Below, piece by piece: positions 1-13,100 of a DNA stretch of 64,000 bases (position 1 is the first letter of the stretch; every line of letters begins with the position of its first letter). The DNA lies in assembly GCA_934045075.1 (NCBI GenBank), contig OW203744.1, positions 5,072,795 through 5,136,794 on the forward strand. The letters run 5' to 3'. Under the pieces are notes generated by a model. That model was not told where the DNA came from and searched no databases. It saw nothing but the letters and a program-made list of their open reading frames with translations. The position numbers and the translations under genes are program-made. Source of the stretch: Yponomeuta sedellus. Its lineage: Eukaryota; Arthropoda; Insecta; Lepidoptera; Yponomeutidae.

Positions 1-117
1 AGATAAAATATATGTTTTCTTGAAACTATAAACTAAAAAATAAGCCACAAACCTACTTTATTTTGTGATAAACTGGTGAAGTTATTTATCCAAAAGTGAA
101 AATAAGTAACCTACGTT

Positions 118-1411
118 TTATTGTCCACTGCCCTGTTTTTGAACTTCTAATAAATCTATTTCTAATTCCAATTTTTGAATTTTTAATTTTGAAATTTTTA
201 ATTTTATAGCGGTGTTCCTCTTCCATCATTTCCAATTGTCTTTTTTTAAATTCTATATTACTATTAACAATAGCTTGATGGCTTTGTTCATTTCTGTAAC
301 AGAAAATTAAATACAGTTCAATAATGTGTAATAAAGTAATTATTTCAAATCTATAACCTAACCTGTAATTGTGCATTAAGAATTGATTGTATTTAGTACG
401 TACCTATTCTGAGAAACTTTTCCTTTATTTTTGGGCTCATTTCTCTTATCATGTGACTTAGTATTGCTTCTTATATCACTTATCACTGAAAATAAAAAGT
501 TTCATTGAAAAAAAAGCAGTAATTTCTTACACATCTTGTAATAGATTTTTTACTTGCTAATTTCTTTAATATGACTCTCGTTTACCTGGCTTCTCCTTAA
601 TGTTAGGTTCAGACTCTTCCTCAGTAATCTTACTAAGCCTAAGATCATCTTCGACGTTAGAGCTCGTCTGACTAGGACCAGCCTGGGGTTCATCCACTGA
701 TTCTGTCGTGTCTGTCGTCTGAGTTGGATTCTGGAACAGGTATATGCACATGATTGACCAATCATTTTGATAAGTATAGGATTCTTAGACACATATCTAC
801 TCTACATACATAGAACATTAATTGATATTTACCACAAGCATAGCATCGCTGTCATAGTTATTAAACTCTATGATGAAATCATGAGGAGCTATTGCCATGA
901 CCTGCAAATCCTCTGGAGAAGGTGATGGTGGCTTATTACCACCTCCGGTCTGTAATTGTTCCCTCCTATGGAGAGACAAGTTGGCTTTGGCTGCCAATTT
1001 CATTCGCTTCCAAGCCAACTTGATTTCTCCATCGGTACGATTTTTACCTGTTAGCTCGTTGAATCTTAAAAGAAAAATCATTGCATATAATACCTATATT
1101 ATAATAAATAATATCATCACTATCACAAAGTAAATGAATACTTACTTAATTTTAACATTCTTCCATTCGTTGGTCTTTAAATTATTTATATTTGTCTTAG
1201 TGGATTTATCCTCTAATATATGTGACGATTGGGCAATCAGTTGTCGCAATATTTCCTACGACAAAATAATAATTTATGTTAATTGGAGTGCCTGCATTTA
1301 TTGCATTGAATGAATTGTTTGTAGGTATTCTTATTCTACACTATTTAAATTTGAACTTACTTTTTCTTCTGCAGTCCAGTTTTCACCCCGTTTTTTCTTT
1401 GATTGATCCAT
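118..1411 (-). CDS. Myb/SANT-like (zeste-type) DNA-binding protein, six exons, last exon frame-broken
   Basis: Seen: six exons with matching phases at 1411-1361, 1255-1146, 1064-833, 730-586, 485-404 and 293-118. Each has a GT donor and AG acceptor. The start at 1411 opens with MDQSKKKRGENWTAEEK, followed by a helical Trp-containing region (NEWKNVKIKFNELTGKNRT) that resembles the Myb/SANT-like domain of insect zeste-type proteins. The middle is acidic and Ser/Thr-rich; the end is a Lys/Glu-rich coiled coil. Known: such proteins bind DNA through the N-terminal domain and multiply through the coiled coil, and are abundant in Lepidoptera, some associated with Harbinger transposons. Odd: in the last exon the frame that enters through the splice site does not reach the leucine-rich ending (LELEIDLLEVQKQG) stopping at 118; that ending lies one base out of frame within an A/T-rich run near 150-200. 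In the entry frame translation continues to about position 86. This could be a pseudogene, a sequencing indel or a truly altered tail. No transposase is nearby. Confidence 0.6.
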
Positions 1412-2338
1412 AATTAAGCTAACTTTAACTTATATTTAACAAACTGCTGCCAATGCAATATTAACTTATACATTTCAATGACGTTTATTTGAATTACGCG
1501 CGACATGACATTAATTCCGTTTCACGCGATAGATAAAGCCCTGCGAATCTATTGAACAATTTAATAACACAATACCTTCGTATGCGATATCCAAAGTACA
1601 AGTCACGTTTAATACTCAAAAAATGTGGTAATGATATTAAATCTTATCGTTTTATTTGCAAAATTAACAACTTCGTAAATGTTTTCACTTAATAACATTT
1701 TGTGAGAAGGAACGTGGCGTTTACGCAGAATGAATGAATGAATGGTTTGTTATGATTTGTTGCTTTTAATCTGTGAATATGTCCTAAACCAGAGACGATC
1801 TCCGGTACTAAGCAGTCCTCAGATGATTTGTGATTTGTAATAAGAACTTATTTTAGTCCATGGTTTATCGTTAGTACCGTACTAAACGGAGACTTATTAG
1901 TCCTGGTTTAAACTTGGTACTTTAGTGGTTTTTTGTAATAAGAAGGAAGGGGTTAAGGACGTCTCGTTTCAAAATTGTGTAAATCAAAAAATATATATGG
2001 TTTTTCTTATGTATGTACTGGAAATAGTTTTATGATGTAGAACACTGTAGTAAGTGTATGTGAATCAATAATGTAAATTAAGAGATAAATGGTACATTTA
2101 ATGTATGCAGTTATAACTTGAAAAGAATCTGTTAAATGTAGAAGAAAGTTTATGAATAAAAACATATTTATTGCTTACATAAATGTTTATTATTATACCA
2201 AAATACAGACATAGTTGGACGGGTTTTTCATTGGACGATTACCATAATTATACGACAACGTTGGGCTTGTAGTCTACAACGTTTAGACAACGATCGCACT
2301 AGGGTCTTAGTCAGACGACATCGTTGTAGTTCTTACTG
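1412..2338. other. Intergenic, no gene seen
   Basis: No supported coding region. Around 1785-1960 two stretches are loosely inverted copies (sharing pieces such as CTAAACCAG and CTGGTTTA) and the motif TTTGTAATAAGAA occurs twice, so a decayed MITE is possible but weak. Confidence 0.4.
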
Positions 2339-2580
2339 TTTTTTTTATTTTTATTTTATTTATTGGGGTTACAACAGGATGAGTTACACATAAAAATAAT
2401 CTTATAGTAAAATACACAAGTGAATAAGGTAAATTAACACATCCCTTAGAGCATCCCACTGAGAACACAACTGATTGTAGTTTACGAAGATCAATGTTTT
2501 GCGACGAACAGGACCTCATCTCACGGGATGTTGTTATCGTCAATTGTGAAACCGTCCATTCCCTATCAGACAAATTCACA
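2339..2580 (-). mobile_element. LINE 3-prime end fragment
   Basis: Read on the minus strand this ends in a cytosine-containing tail followed by overlapping AATAAA signals and an A/T-rich run (2335-2365), as expected for the 3-prime end of a polyadenylated retroelement. The frame is degenerate. The assignment rests on the tail and general resemblance only. Confidence 0.35.
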
Positions 2581-3027
2581 AGACAAATTATAAAATAAGT
2601 ACTTTACTATGTGGAATACCAAGGTGAATCACTGCCCTGAAATTCTAAAAATAGTTTCTGACCTGCAGATCTAACAAAAACAGATAGATTCGAACTATTT
2701 ATTGTCACGAGCACTACTATGTATGCACATCAGTACCTCGTCAAAGTCAAAATAGTAAATTTCTCATACATCAGGCTAAAAGAGATTAATGTTACAAGGT
2801 TCTAAGGTGTTTACATGTTAGTGCACGCGACTGTACACCAGAAAAAAAAACAATCTAAAATCACCTGCTTTGATTGGCTAACGGAGCCGCCATCTTTCTT
2901 TTTCTGGTTTCTGATTGGCTCACACAGTTGGTTACGTCAACTTAACACGACTGCCCAACGTCGCAGATGTTATTCATAAATGGTGTTATTTATAAAGACA
3001 TGATTACTTGAATGACTAAACACTCGA

Positions 3028-3085
3028 TTAGGAGAGGCCTATGTCCAGCAGTGGCCTGACACCGGCTGATTGTGATGATGATGAT
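3028..3085 (+). mobile_element. RTE-type LINE 3-prime tail
   Basis: The block reads AGAGGCCTATGTCCAGCAGT followed by a GATGAT repeat run. This ending is typical of insect RTE LINEs just downstream of their reverse transcriptase. A second, diverged copy lies at 52596-52662. Nothing of the coding part is present here. Confidence 0.5.
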
Positions 3086-3589
3086 GAAACAATCCTTATG
3101 TAGTTTAGTTTTAATACTTATGTAGAAACAAGTCTGATCAAAAACAAAATTCTTTAAAACCCTTGTCAGATACAGTTTGAAAATTCTCTGGTAAAGAGAA
3201 TGACGTAACCACAGATTATTTAAACTGCCTGTGAGGAGTATCTTAGAGGAAGCGTGGTTTTATAAGGCCGATACTATTTCGCATAGGACGATTATGAGCG
3301 TGCGTCACTTCCGGTCCGGTTCCGGAACCTCACTTCCGTCATAATAATGAGTCGCTGATATGAACTTCCGGCATAGGCCACTTGGCTAGTTCTTACGTAA
3401 TTATCGCATATTTTTTGAGGCAAGAGAGTCGTGTTTTTGTAAGACCATTTCCCTTTACCACAGACTATCATACTTAAATTGCATTTGAGGAGTGTTTTAA
3501 GGAATCCTATTTTAATAAATATGGCTGATGGGCTGCAGTTATTTCTGGGTGATCCAAGCCTAGGTAATAGCCTTTAGTTACGATTACTT

Positions 3590-4075
3590 CTGTGATCCAA
3601 GACTATAGGTAGGGTATAGGTACTTTTGTGTGACCCAAGACTGATAGGCTATGGGTACTTTTGTGTGACCCAAGACTGATAGGCTATAGGTGCTTTTGTG
3701 TGACCCAAGACTGGTAGGCTATAGGTATTTTTATGTGATGAATGACTGGTAGGCTATAGGTACTTTTGTGTGACCCAAGACTGGTAGGCTATAGTTATTT
3801 TTATGTGATGAATGACTGGTAGGCTATAGGTACTTTTGTGTGACCCAAGACTGGTAGGCTATAGGTATTTTTATGTGATGAATGACTGGTAGGCTATAGG
3901 TACTTTTGTGTGACCCAAGACTGGTAGGCTATAGGTATTTTTATGTGATGAATGACTGGTAGGCTATAGGTACTTTTGTGCCATCCAGGACTGGTAGACT
4001 ACAGTTACTTCTGTGTGGTTCAAGACTGATAAACTACAGATACTTTTATGTGCTCCAACACTAGCAGGCTATAGG
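3590..4075. repeat. Tandem repeat, about 39-base half-units in 78-base units
   Basis: Alternating half-units, one with TACTTTTGTGTGACCCAAGA and one with TATTTTTATGTGATGAATGA, are each followed by CTGGTAGGCTATAG. Together they form a dimeric unit of about 78 bases repeated roughly five times, with diverged units at both ends. The array stops just before the last Fen1 exon. Confidence 0.85.
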
Positions 4076-4103
4076 TACGTCTGTGAGATCCAAGACTATA
4101 CTA

Positions 4104-7100
4104 CTACTTTGGCTTCCTGCCGCGCCCGCCGCCCGTTTTCGTTTTCTTGTTGGCTGCGTTTTTCTTGTCTTCCTCAGCTTTGCGTTTGGGATTCGGTGTC
4201 GTTGTTACCTGCGACGGAGATATGTTCATTAAGAAACTGGGAAATTAAAGGATGGCCCACTCTAGATTGGCCATTGCACCATTTTTTAGCCAGGGTTCCG
4301 TACCATAAAAAGAAAAGCGGAACCCGTATCACTTTGTTGACTCTGCGTCAGTCTATTTGCCTGTGAAGACTTCACCTCATCAAATTAATTTTATTTCAAC
4401 GTAAAGAATTTACATTCTGTTTGCTGAATGTCAATCTGCGATGTAACATGTAGGCCGCTGCCGTCGGGCCGTAGTGTGGTGGTGAAAAAGGCAGCGGGAA
4501 CAACATCATCTACTCTGACCATCCTTGTCGCACATTTTAAACTTGCGACTGGAACACATTATTAGAATATTTTCGGGTCTTAATCGCGTATTAATTTACT
4601 GTTATTTTACCTCGAAGTTTCTCGAGGTCAAATAGCAATAAATTACAAAGCGATTAAGCCCCGAAAATAGTCTAATAATGTGTTCGACGTTTCTCGAGGT
4701 AAAATAGCATTAGAGCGATTCTTCTTCTTCAGGCTATATTAGTCCACTGCTGGACATAGCCCTCCCCTAATGAGCGCAAGCTTGTGCCATCATTGGAGGG
4801 TAATGCCCATAATCCCCACGCTAGGCATGCGACTTTTACATGCATGAAAAAAGGCGACATAATGCGATTAAGCCCCGAAAATATTCTTATAAATATATCG
4901 TTGTCTCAGTCTTTGAAGTTCGGGAAAACGTTGAAAATAAAGCTTGAAAGGAAACCTTTGCGAGCTATTAGATTCAGCAGTCCTGATGACTATTCTAACT
5001 TCTTACCTTGAAGAAGCCATCCAGACGGCCCTGCGTGGTGCCGCCGCGCGCCTTTTTCAGTTTGGCGACGCCGCTCCGGACGCGATCCTCGCTGAACTGC
5101 TTGTCGCCGCAGAGGAATTTCACCACGCCCTCTTCGTCTGGATCAGACCACTTTAGCTACGGAGAAGGTTGTAAAAGTCAATACATACCTCTTTTATAGG
5201 GTACTGTATACCATCAGCACACTCTGTTTACAGTATTTAGAAGGATTAGAGGAGAATTAGTTTAGAGGATTATTTGGAAGTATTTAGAAGGATTACAGGA
5301 GAATTAGTTTAGAGGATTATTTGGAAGACTAATATTTCTGTTATTAAATTGATGTTGACGGGGACCGTTGTGTCTAAAGCTCAACACAATTATGAATAAT
5401 AATCTGTGCCTGTAACTATTTTAGTTATTATTTTCTATAACAAAAACATTTGTTAATGAACATCCATCGTTGCAGTTATACAGAGAGTTTTGTAAAGAGG
5501 TTTGAAATTTCACTCATGCTGGGTAGTCGCCCATTAGCTCAGCTGGGAGAGCCCTGGCACGGATACCCAGAGGTCGCGGGTTCGAGTCCCGGCATGGATG
5601 GAATTGTTAGCCTCTAAATTGGTTTTTAAAAATTGTCCTTAGCACGGGTTAGAGCATTAAAAAAAAATCATGTGGGTACAGCGATATCATTCCGATGTAA
5701 AACCTAACTGCAAATTAACTCGGGGCTGCAAGTGACGCAAATTACTTCAGCCAGAGGTCGCTACCTGTACGTAATACACAGAGTGTTGTAAACTGGTTCG
5801 AAATTTCACTGATGCTGGGTAGTCGCCCATTAGCTCAGTTGGGAGAGCGCTGGCACGGATAGCCAGAGGTCGCGGGTTCGTGTCCCGGCATGGGTGGAAT
5901 TTTTAGCCTCTAAATAGGTTTTTTAAAGTTTTTTATGTTTCCATACAAAATTTGACACCTTCACGGGTCAGGTAACTTTGTAGCACTATAAATTGCTGAA
6001 TTTGTCCCGCCCGCCTGCAGTTAATGCTTGCCAAGGTGACATCTGAGATTTACATTAAAATACTTGATTTCACTTTCTTTTTTATTTTTTTTTCTGCGTG
6101 AGTATTTGAATCACACGAGCACTCGACAGCCCGTCAGCCTAAATACGTATGGAACCTATCAAATTATGTTGCGAGCGACTTTATAATAAAATGTAAAGGT
6201 TGGTCTGCTGTCGCCTGTACATTGAACCACATGACAGCTCAGATTATTCAAAACACATGCTGTATACATTATTTAGACTGGCAAAGGTTAATTAAAACAT
6301 ACGTTATAAGGCATTGTTTACGATTCTACTATAAGATCCCTGAAAATATAAGTTTATCAGAAAACAAAAAACCGTTTAAAAAATGCGTAATTGGTAACAC
6401 TTGCAATGTAGTAATTTTATGTGGTATGTAGTTGGTTTAATAGGGTATCAGTATGATTATTGTTGTATTTCTCTAGATGCCAGTGTGTTTTAATTGAAAT
6501 TGTGTCTTAATTATAATTTCACCCAAATATTTTAATGTGTTTTTTGTGTACGAGTTTTCTTTTTTTGTGTTTAGTGTTATCGTTATCAACCCTTATATGT
6601 CCCCACTGCTGGGGCACGGGTCTCTTCCTGCATCGCAGGAAGGTTAGGCCATACTCCACCACGGGGGCCAAGTCCGGGTTGGTGGAGGATTGTGAGACAG
6701 TGGCGGGCCTCACTGTCAGAAGTTATCAAGCCGCCCATAAGGCCTCTGAGATGGCTTAACGACTGCCATTATATGACAGCCGGCACCAACGGCTTAACGT
6801 GCCTTGCGAAGCACGGAAGCGCTCGGAAAAATGCCACTAGCGGTAGTCACGGGACGCTCACCCATCCCGTACCTGACCGCGCCTGTTGTTGCTTAACCAA
6901 GTGATTGATTCCAATCACTCGGTTCGCCTAGGCCACGAGCGCTTCGTTTAGTGTTAATTTCATCCAAATGCTTTAATGTGTGTTTTGTATATGAATAAAG
7001 CATTTTCTTATCTTATCTTAATTCGTTTGCCTGATTGGTTTAGCGGTATCACGTCTGATTACTATGCCTGGAGTCGTGGGTTCGATTGCCACTGGGGGCT

Positions 7101-10100
7101 GCCGTACATTTGAAGACATGGTCTGTCTGGGGGTATTTTCATGTTTGTCATGTCCTTGCCTGGTTACTATAGCACAGGGGTATCCTAGATTGGGACCAGA
7201 CAAGCGATCGTGTTGTGAGGGAGTTATTATTGTCATAAAGCTTACTTTGTGCCAACATAATTTAGATGTTTGTGGAGGGTTGTAAGACAGTGGCGAGCCT
7301 TACTGCCAGAAGTTATCAAGCCGCCAATAAGGCCTCTGACATGGCTTAGCGGTAATCTAGGATACCCCTGTGCTATAGTACAGGGGTATCCTAGATTTGG
7401 ACCAGGACAACCGATCGTGTTGCGGGGGAGTTATTACTGTCATAAAGCTTACTTTGTGCCAACATTATTTAGACGTTTGTGGAGGATTGTAAGAGAGTGG
7501 CGAGCCTTACTGTTAGAAGTTATCAAGCCGCCCATAAAGCCTCTGTAATCTAGGAAACCCCTGTGCTATAGTACATGGGTATCCTAGATAGGGACCAGGA
7601 CAAGCGATCGTGTTGTGGGGAGTTATTGTTGTCATAAAGCTTACTTTGTGTAGACACAATTAAGATGTTTGTGGAGGATTGTAAGAGAGTGGCGAGCCTT
7701 ACTGTTAGAAGTTATCAAGCCGCCTATAAGGCCTCTGTAATCTAGGAAACCCCTGTGCTATAGTACATGGGTATCCTAGATAGGGACCAGGACAAGCGAT
7801 CGTGTTGTGGGGAGTTATTGTTGTCATAAAGCTTACTTTGTGTAGACACAATTTAGATGTTTGTGGAGGATTGTAAGAGAGTGGCGAGCCTTACTGTCAG
7901 AAGTTATCAAGTCTGCCATAAGGCCTCTGACATGGCTTAACGGTAATCTAGGATACCCCTGTGCTTTAGTACAGGGGTATCCTATATTGGGACCAGGACA
8001 AGCGATCGTGTTGTGAGGGAGTTATTATTGTCATAAAGCTTACTTAGTGCCAACATTATTTAGATGTTTCACAATAAATTTAATTGTGAAACTAGAATTT
8101 TGACGTTCATTAAGAATAAAAACTGTTTTTATGCGCATTTATGCTCGTTTATTACATTTTCATCCGGGACCACGGCACCTGAAAAAGTGCCGAGACGTCG
8201 GAAAATTGTAAAAATGTAATAAACGAGCATAAATCCGTATAAAAACAGTTTTAATTATGTCTACTGCTCGTGTTAACCTTAGAAAATACTGTTCATTAAG
8301 AAAACATTTTGATTTTATAATAAGGAAAATAAGTGATTTAATGACACCGAAGTCTTGAATTAAGCCCATGCAATGCATGAGTCCGAGGTTTAAGTATAAT
8401 GTATGTTAATTAACGACCTGTCAGAAGACTAAGTACAGAGTTGTTTGTCCATTTTTTCTCCAAAATTATCAAGATTTTGATATGGATACAGTCTGTTAGC
8501 TTTTAGAATATACTTCGGCTACTATCGGATAGAATCGCATATATTCGTGTAATAGAAATATCGGAACTAATATGACACTTAATTTACATAACTTTTCAAA
8601 ATACTGAAGAAAAGTTTTATACAGAGCACACAATTGTAATGCTTCTTAGCATTACACTCGTATGCTTTCGGTAAAAACCGAGGCCTACTCTAGAGCCGGA
8701 GGTATATTCTAAAAGCTAACAGACTGTACCTACCTAGTTTAATTTTAACGTCATTAAATAGCAGTTTAATCGAGGGCTGGTAAGGGACGTCCCAGGCGGA
8801 CATAGATCGACCAAATAGAGGAGGTATTAGCAAAGGGGAAGGTAAAAAGTACCCGGAACCGGCGTGCGTGCATGCAACGACTTATGAACGTTGATGAAGC
8901 GAAGGTGATCTGTCAGGATCGTGGCAAGTGGCTGCCTACCCCTCTGGGATACAGGCGTGAGGTTATGTATGTAAATCGCAGTTTCATTGTTACTTTGAAT
9001 AAACACACTTTCATTTTTAATTACACGTGCATTTCTTCCATTGTGTAATTCTTTTTACACATTATTGTGTAACTTTCAATTACACGAGCATTTCTTCCAT
9101 ACAGTCAACTGCGCATCGATACTGTACTCTGTTACGTACGAGCTTGCAACGAAAGAATGATTTGCTGTGTACTGTACAAAACTCAGTGCTTGTTGAACTT
9201 CGTATGCCCACAAAACTGCGAAGACAGCTCACGTAATAGCTGAACGTTGTGTGCTAAACTAATGCTCTAAGTTTTAATGTTGCCAGGTAAAACTTTTTGG
9301 AAATATAAAAAAGACGTTGGGAATATAAGACTATGTACAAAGTCGCGCTTATTTTTGCAAACCAATTTCTTCCGATGACCATAGGAGGTCGGAAAAGCAG
9401 TAAATAACGGGCCAATACACTTGGACAAAGTTATCCTTTTTTTTAAATACTTTTTCTGACAAAATAAACTTATTTAGAGGCTAAAAATTCCACCCATGCC
9501 GGCACTCGTACCCGCGACCTCTGGCTAACCGTGCTAGCGCTCTCCCAACTGAGCCAATGGGCGACTCACCGGTATCAGTGAAATTTCGAATCTCTTTACA
9601 ATTATACTCTCTGTATTACGTACGGGCAGCAACATCTGGCTGAAGTAATTTGGATCACTTATTATTTATTACTTATTTTATTTACACCAGGAAGATTAGA
9701 TGTAATTTCGTTATTTGTTAATGTCTGTCCTGATTCCAAAATAACAATTTGATACTAGTTATTAGGTACTTAGCTACTTTTTTGCGCCACTTAACTGATT
9801 TTTTAAGGCGCGTGGGCGGCGACTCTAAAATATCTTGAGGAATTTTGTTGTACAAGCGTTGAAAGTGCCCCGTAAAGTATGTGTTAACTCTTGCAAGTCT
9901 AAACCTCTATTTTTGTATATTGACAATCTGTTAATCTAATGTTAACAGCTGTCAGCTGCCAAAAAAACAAACAGTCGTTAAGCAGCTTAACAGTCTATTA
10001 GTGTACAAAAAACCGGGTAAAAATTATAATTTATTTAACATTACTATCTACATTACGATGGCAACAATCCCTGGATAAAATTTTAATTATATATTTATCC

Positions 10101-13100
10101 AGTAATTTAGCGCAAGTTGCCAGTAGGTTTGTTAAGTAAAAAATACGTCTTTTTATATTGCAGTGTCCAACTTTTCTATTTTCGGCCTAGCAACCCCGGA
10201 AAGGCCACTTATCGAATTCACCCATTCATGCGGGTCAACCAGCTTATCATACTCCGATTCATGTAGTTTAAGTCAATCCGCGGGTGTCAGTTACAGACGG
10301 ACCTAAGTTTGCGGCATTTGTTTACTTCGAAAATCAATAATTATGATAATAAATTCTTTCACCGTCGCGTTCATAGTGATGTTGCTTACGGAAGCATTCG
10401 CTGAAACTCAGGAGGAATGTTCTGGGGACTATTCGGCGATGCTTTTACGCCTTAACATAGAGGTGGACCTCTGCGTGTCGCGAAGACGCGTGTTAAGAAG
10501 TGCAAACCCATTGAACTCGAACTATGGCAACTCTGGTCCAAGAAATTACAACTCGCGAAACAGGAATAACAACTTACAGAGAACTGAGAACAGCGAGTGT
10601 AAAGCAAACGAGGAAAGAATAAACAACGTTTGTATGAATCTTTCGTATCTGTCACCAAACGCATTGCCATCAATATCTGACAGAAGTTTATTCAGTATTG
10701 TTGGACCAAAAATTATGACATGCTCCGAGGGATACACGTGGATTTCTACTGCCAGTAAGTGCTTAAAAGTTCGCCAGCAAGACTACGAGGATATGTATAG
10801 CGATGCTATAGTGTTTCCTAAGAATTGACCAAAATCAGTAAACTCAGAGTGTTGTGGAGAGCATTCGACGCCTTAACATAGAGATTAACCACTGTATACT
10901 TCAAAGTAGTAGTTACCTCAAATTATGTCAAGTCTGCTTCAATAAATAACAAGAAGAAAAGAGGATTAAAGACAGGCAGTGTAAAGCTAACGAAAAAAGA
11001 ACAATCAAAGTACGAATCTTTCTTACCTGTCAGCAAATTCAATCAAAATCAAAACAGCCAAGAATTGTGCGACGCTTGATACATAATGAATTTCTACTGT
11101 TAGCAAGTGAATGAAAGATCGCAAACATGAGTATGAATAAAAACTCAGTTTTTAACTACCTAATCTAAGTGCTGTGTCTAAAGTTGTAACAAGTAACATG
11201 TACCTAGTTCTTAGAGCAAATGAACACAGCTTTTGTGAGGTGGGGTATCGGGTATGAACCCGTGAGTACGACCGAGTGGAACTAAATGTTAGCTAATGTT
11301 AAGGTTAATTAATTCCTTACTTCCACGTCCGCGGTTCGAGAATTGAGAATGGACTGTGTCATAAAAGATGACAATTTATGTTACAAATAAAACTTAGTTT
11401 TAAGAGTGTAAGGTCAATAAATACAAATGCTACAATCCACTACTTGACTCGTATCAAATTTGACGCGATAAATGAATATTTGCTGTAGTATTTAACGTAA
11501 GATATATTGACTTTGCTAATTAAGTATGTAGGATGGCTGCAAAATTTGACAGTATAATAAATATTTTCCGCTTTTAATTAGGAACGGTGAAAACGCCATG
11601 TTGAGAACATCTTTGGTTTGTAAACAAACATCTATCAGCCAGAGCCAGTGGACATTTATTATTATAGGACTTACATCAAATTTACGTAAATACACCGAGT
11701 TTCAGTCGTTTAAGTATCGGGGTCTCTTTTGGTAAATTTGAGCCAATATTTTCGTATGTTTTATTCACTCTGTACACGAATCCACAACTTCCCGGGGGTG
11801 TTTATTGACATTTATTTATTTAATCAGTTTGGAGAATCATCAGCTTAAATTTTTAATATAACAATGTGTCTTAATCTCTAAAAGATAATAACAGATTCTC
11901 GCCAGTAGTAACACATTATAAAAAATAAAACACGTGTGGACACTTGCTAATCCACGCAGTGAATACAAAGAAAATAAAAAAAGCAATTTAAGACCTCGCT
12001 CGCAATTAAAAAAATAAAACTTCTTAATATTGTTTTTATTGCGTGTGTGTGTAAGTGTAAATAAATGATTAATAAATAAATAGAACCGACTTCAAATGCG
12101 TGAACTCAAAAAAAAGTAAAAATTAAAAAATAATTCCTAATATCTATTACCTAATACTATAATTTTCCTAAACTATGTCAAAGTAAAGTTAAACCAGCTA
12201 ACCAGCGGTGGCGGGGGACGCAAGGCGCGAGGCGGGGCCGCGCGGTGCGGCGGGGGACGCGGGCGCGCGCGGCTCTTGCTCGCGGCTAAACTTAATACGA
12301 CTGGCACCGACTCCAAAAAGCAATTAGGTATATAAGTATAACTATTGTAAGATATTTAGCTGGTTTAACTTTAATTACTTTGACATAGTTTAGGAAAATT
12401 ATAGTATTAGGTAATAGATATTAGGAATAATTTTTTAATTTTTAGTTTTTTTTGTGTTCACGCATTTGAAGTCGGTTTTATTTTTTTAAAAAAGTTAATT
12501 ATTTTATTAGTTTTTTTTGTGTTCACGCATTTGAAGTCGGTTTTATTATTTTTTAAAAGTTAATTATTTTATTATTACATTTAAATGGGACCACCACCCT
12601 TGAGGTATTACCTATACGCCGAAAAAAGATTTGTTCAAATCGGTTCATAATTGGCGGAGTTATCGCGTAACAAACATACCTCCTCCTTTTTTTGAAGTCG
12701 GTTGAAAAAGGGCGAACTCATTAGTCGCCTTAAAGTCGATACCTTCGTATTGAACAAATCAAGTTCACCGTGTAATTTAAGTAATTTATTATAATGATTA
12801 CTCGCACGCACAATAAAACTATTTTGCTTATTATTTTAGTATTATCTTACTTATTATTTATTTTATAAATAAATTAGTTGAAGCTTTAGGTTTTGCCAAT
12901 AATGGGTTATGTTATGACGAACTCGGCTGAGTATGCGCAGGCTGAGTTTATGAAGCCACTCAGAGCAATCGATATGAAATGAAATGAAATGGTTTTATTC
13001 AAAGTAGCACAGAAACTGCGGCTTAATGAACGTTACAATTTAAACTAGGTGTCCATTTCAAAATCTAGATCATTTAGGAGAAAAAATGGATAAAAAAACT

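Noticed and set aside
3300..3370. Possible LTR ends (CACTTCCG...CGGAAGTG blocks here and at 15900-15960)
   Set aside because: The two loci are inverted relatives 12 kb apart with no matching second repeats; not enough to define an element.
4013..4366. Plus-strand 117-residue open frame
   Set aside because: It is antisense to the last Fen1 exon (4208-4104) and has no family resemblance.
5526..5600. tRNA gene candidates (here and at 5824, 19070, 22146, 40742, 47291 and 54047)
   Set aside because: They have A and B boxes but C in place of the invariant U before the anticodon, mismatched stems, and the same unrelated flanks at every locus, so they are SINE copies.
7240..8070. CRISPR-like array
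   Set aside because: Regular spacing exists, but the whole unit repeats, including what would be spacers, and the genome is an insect's.
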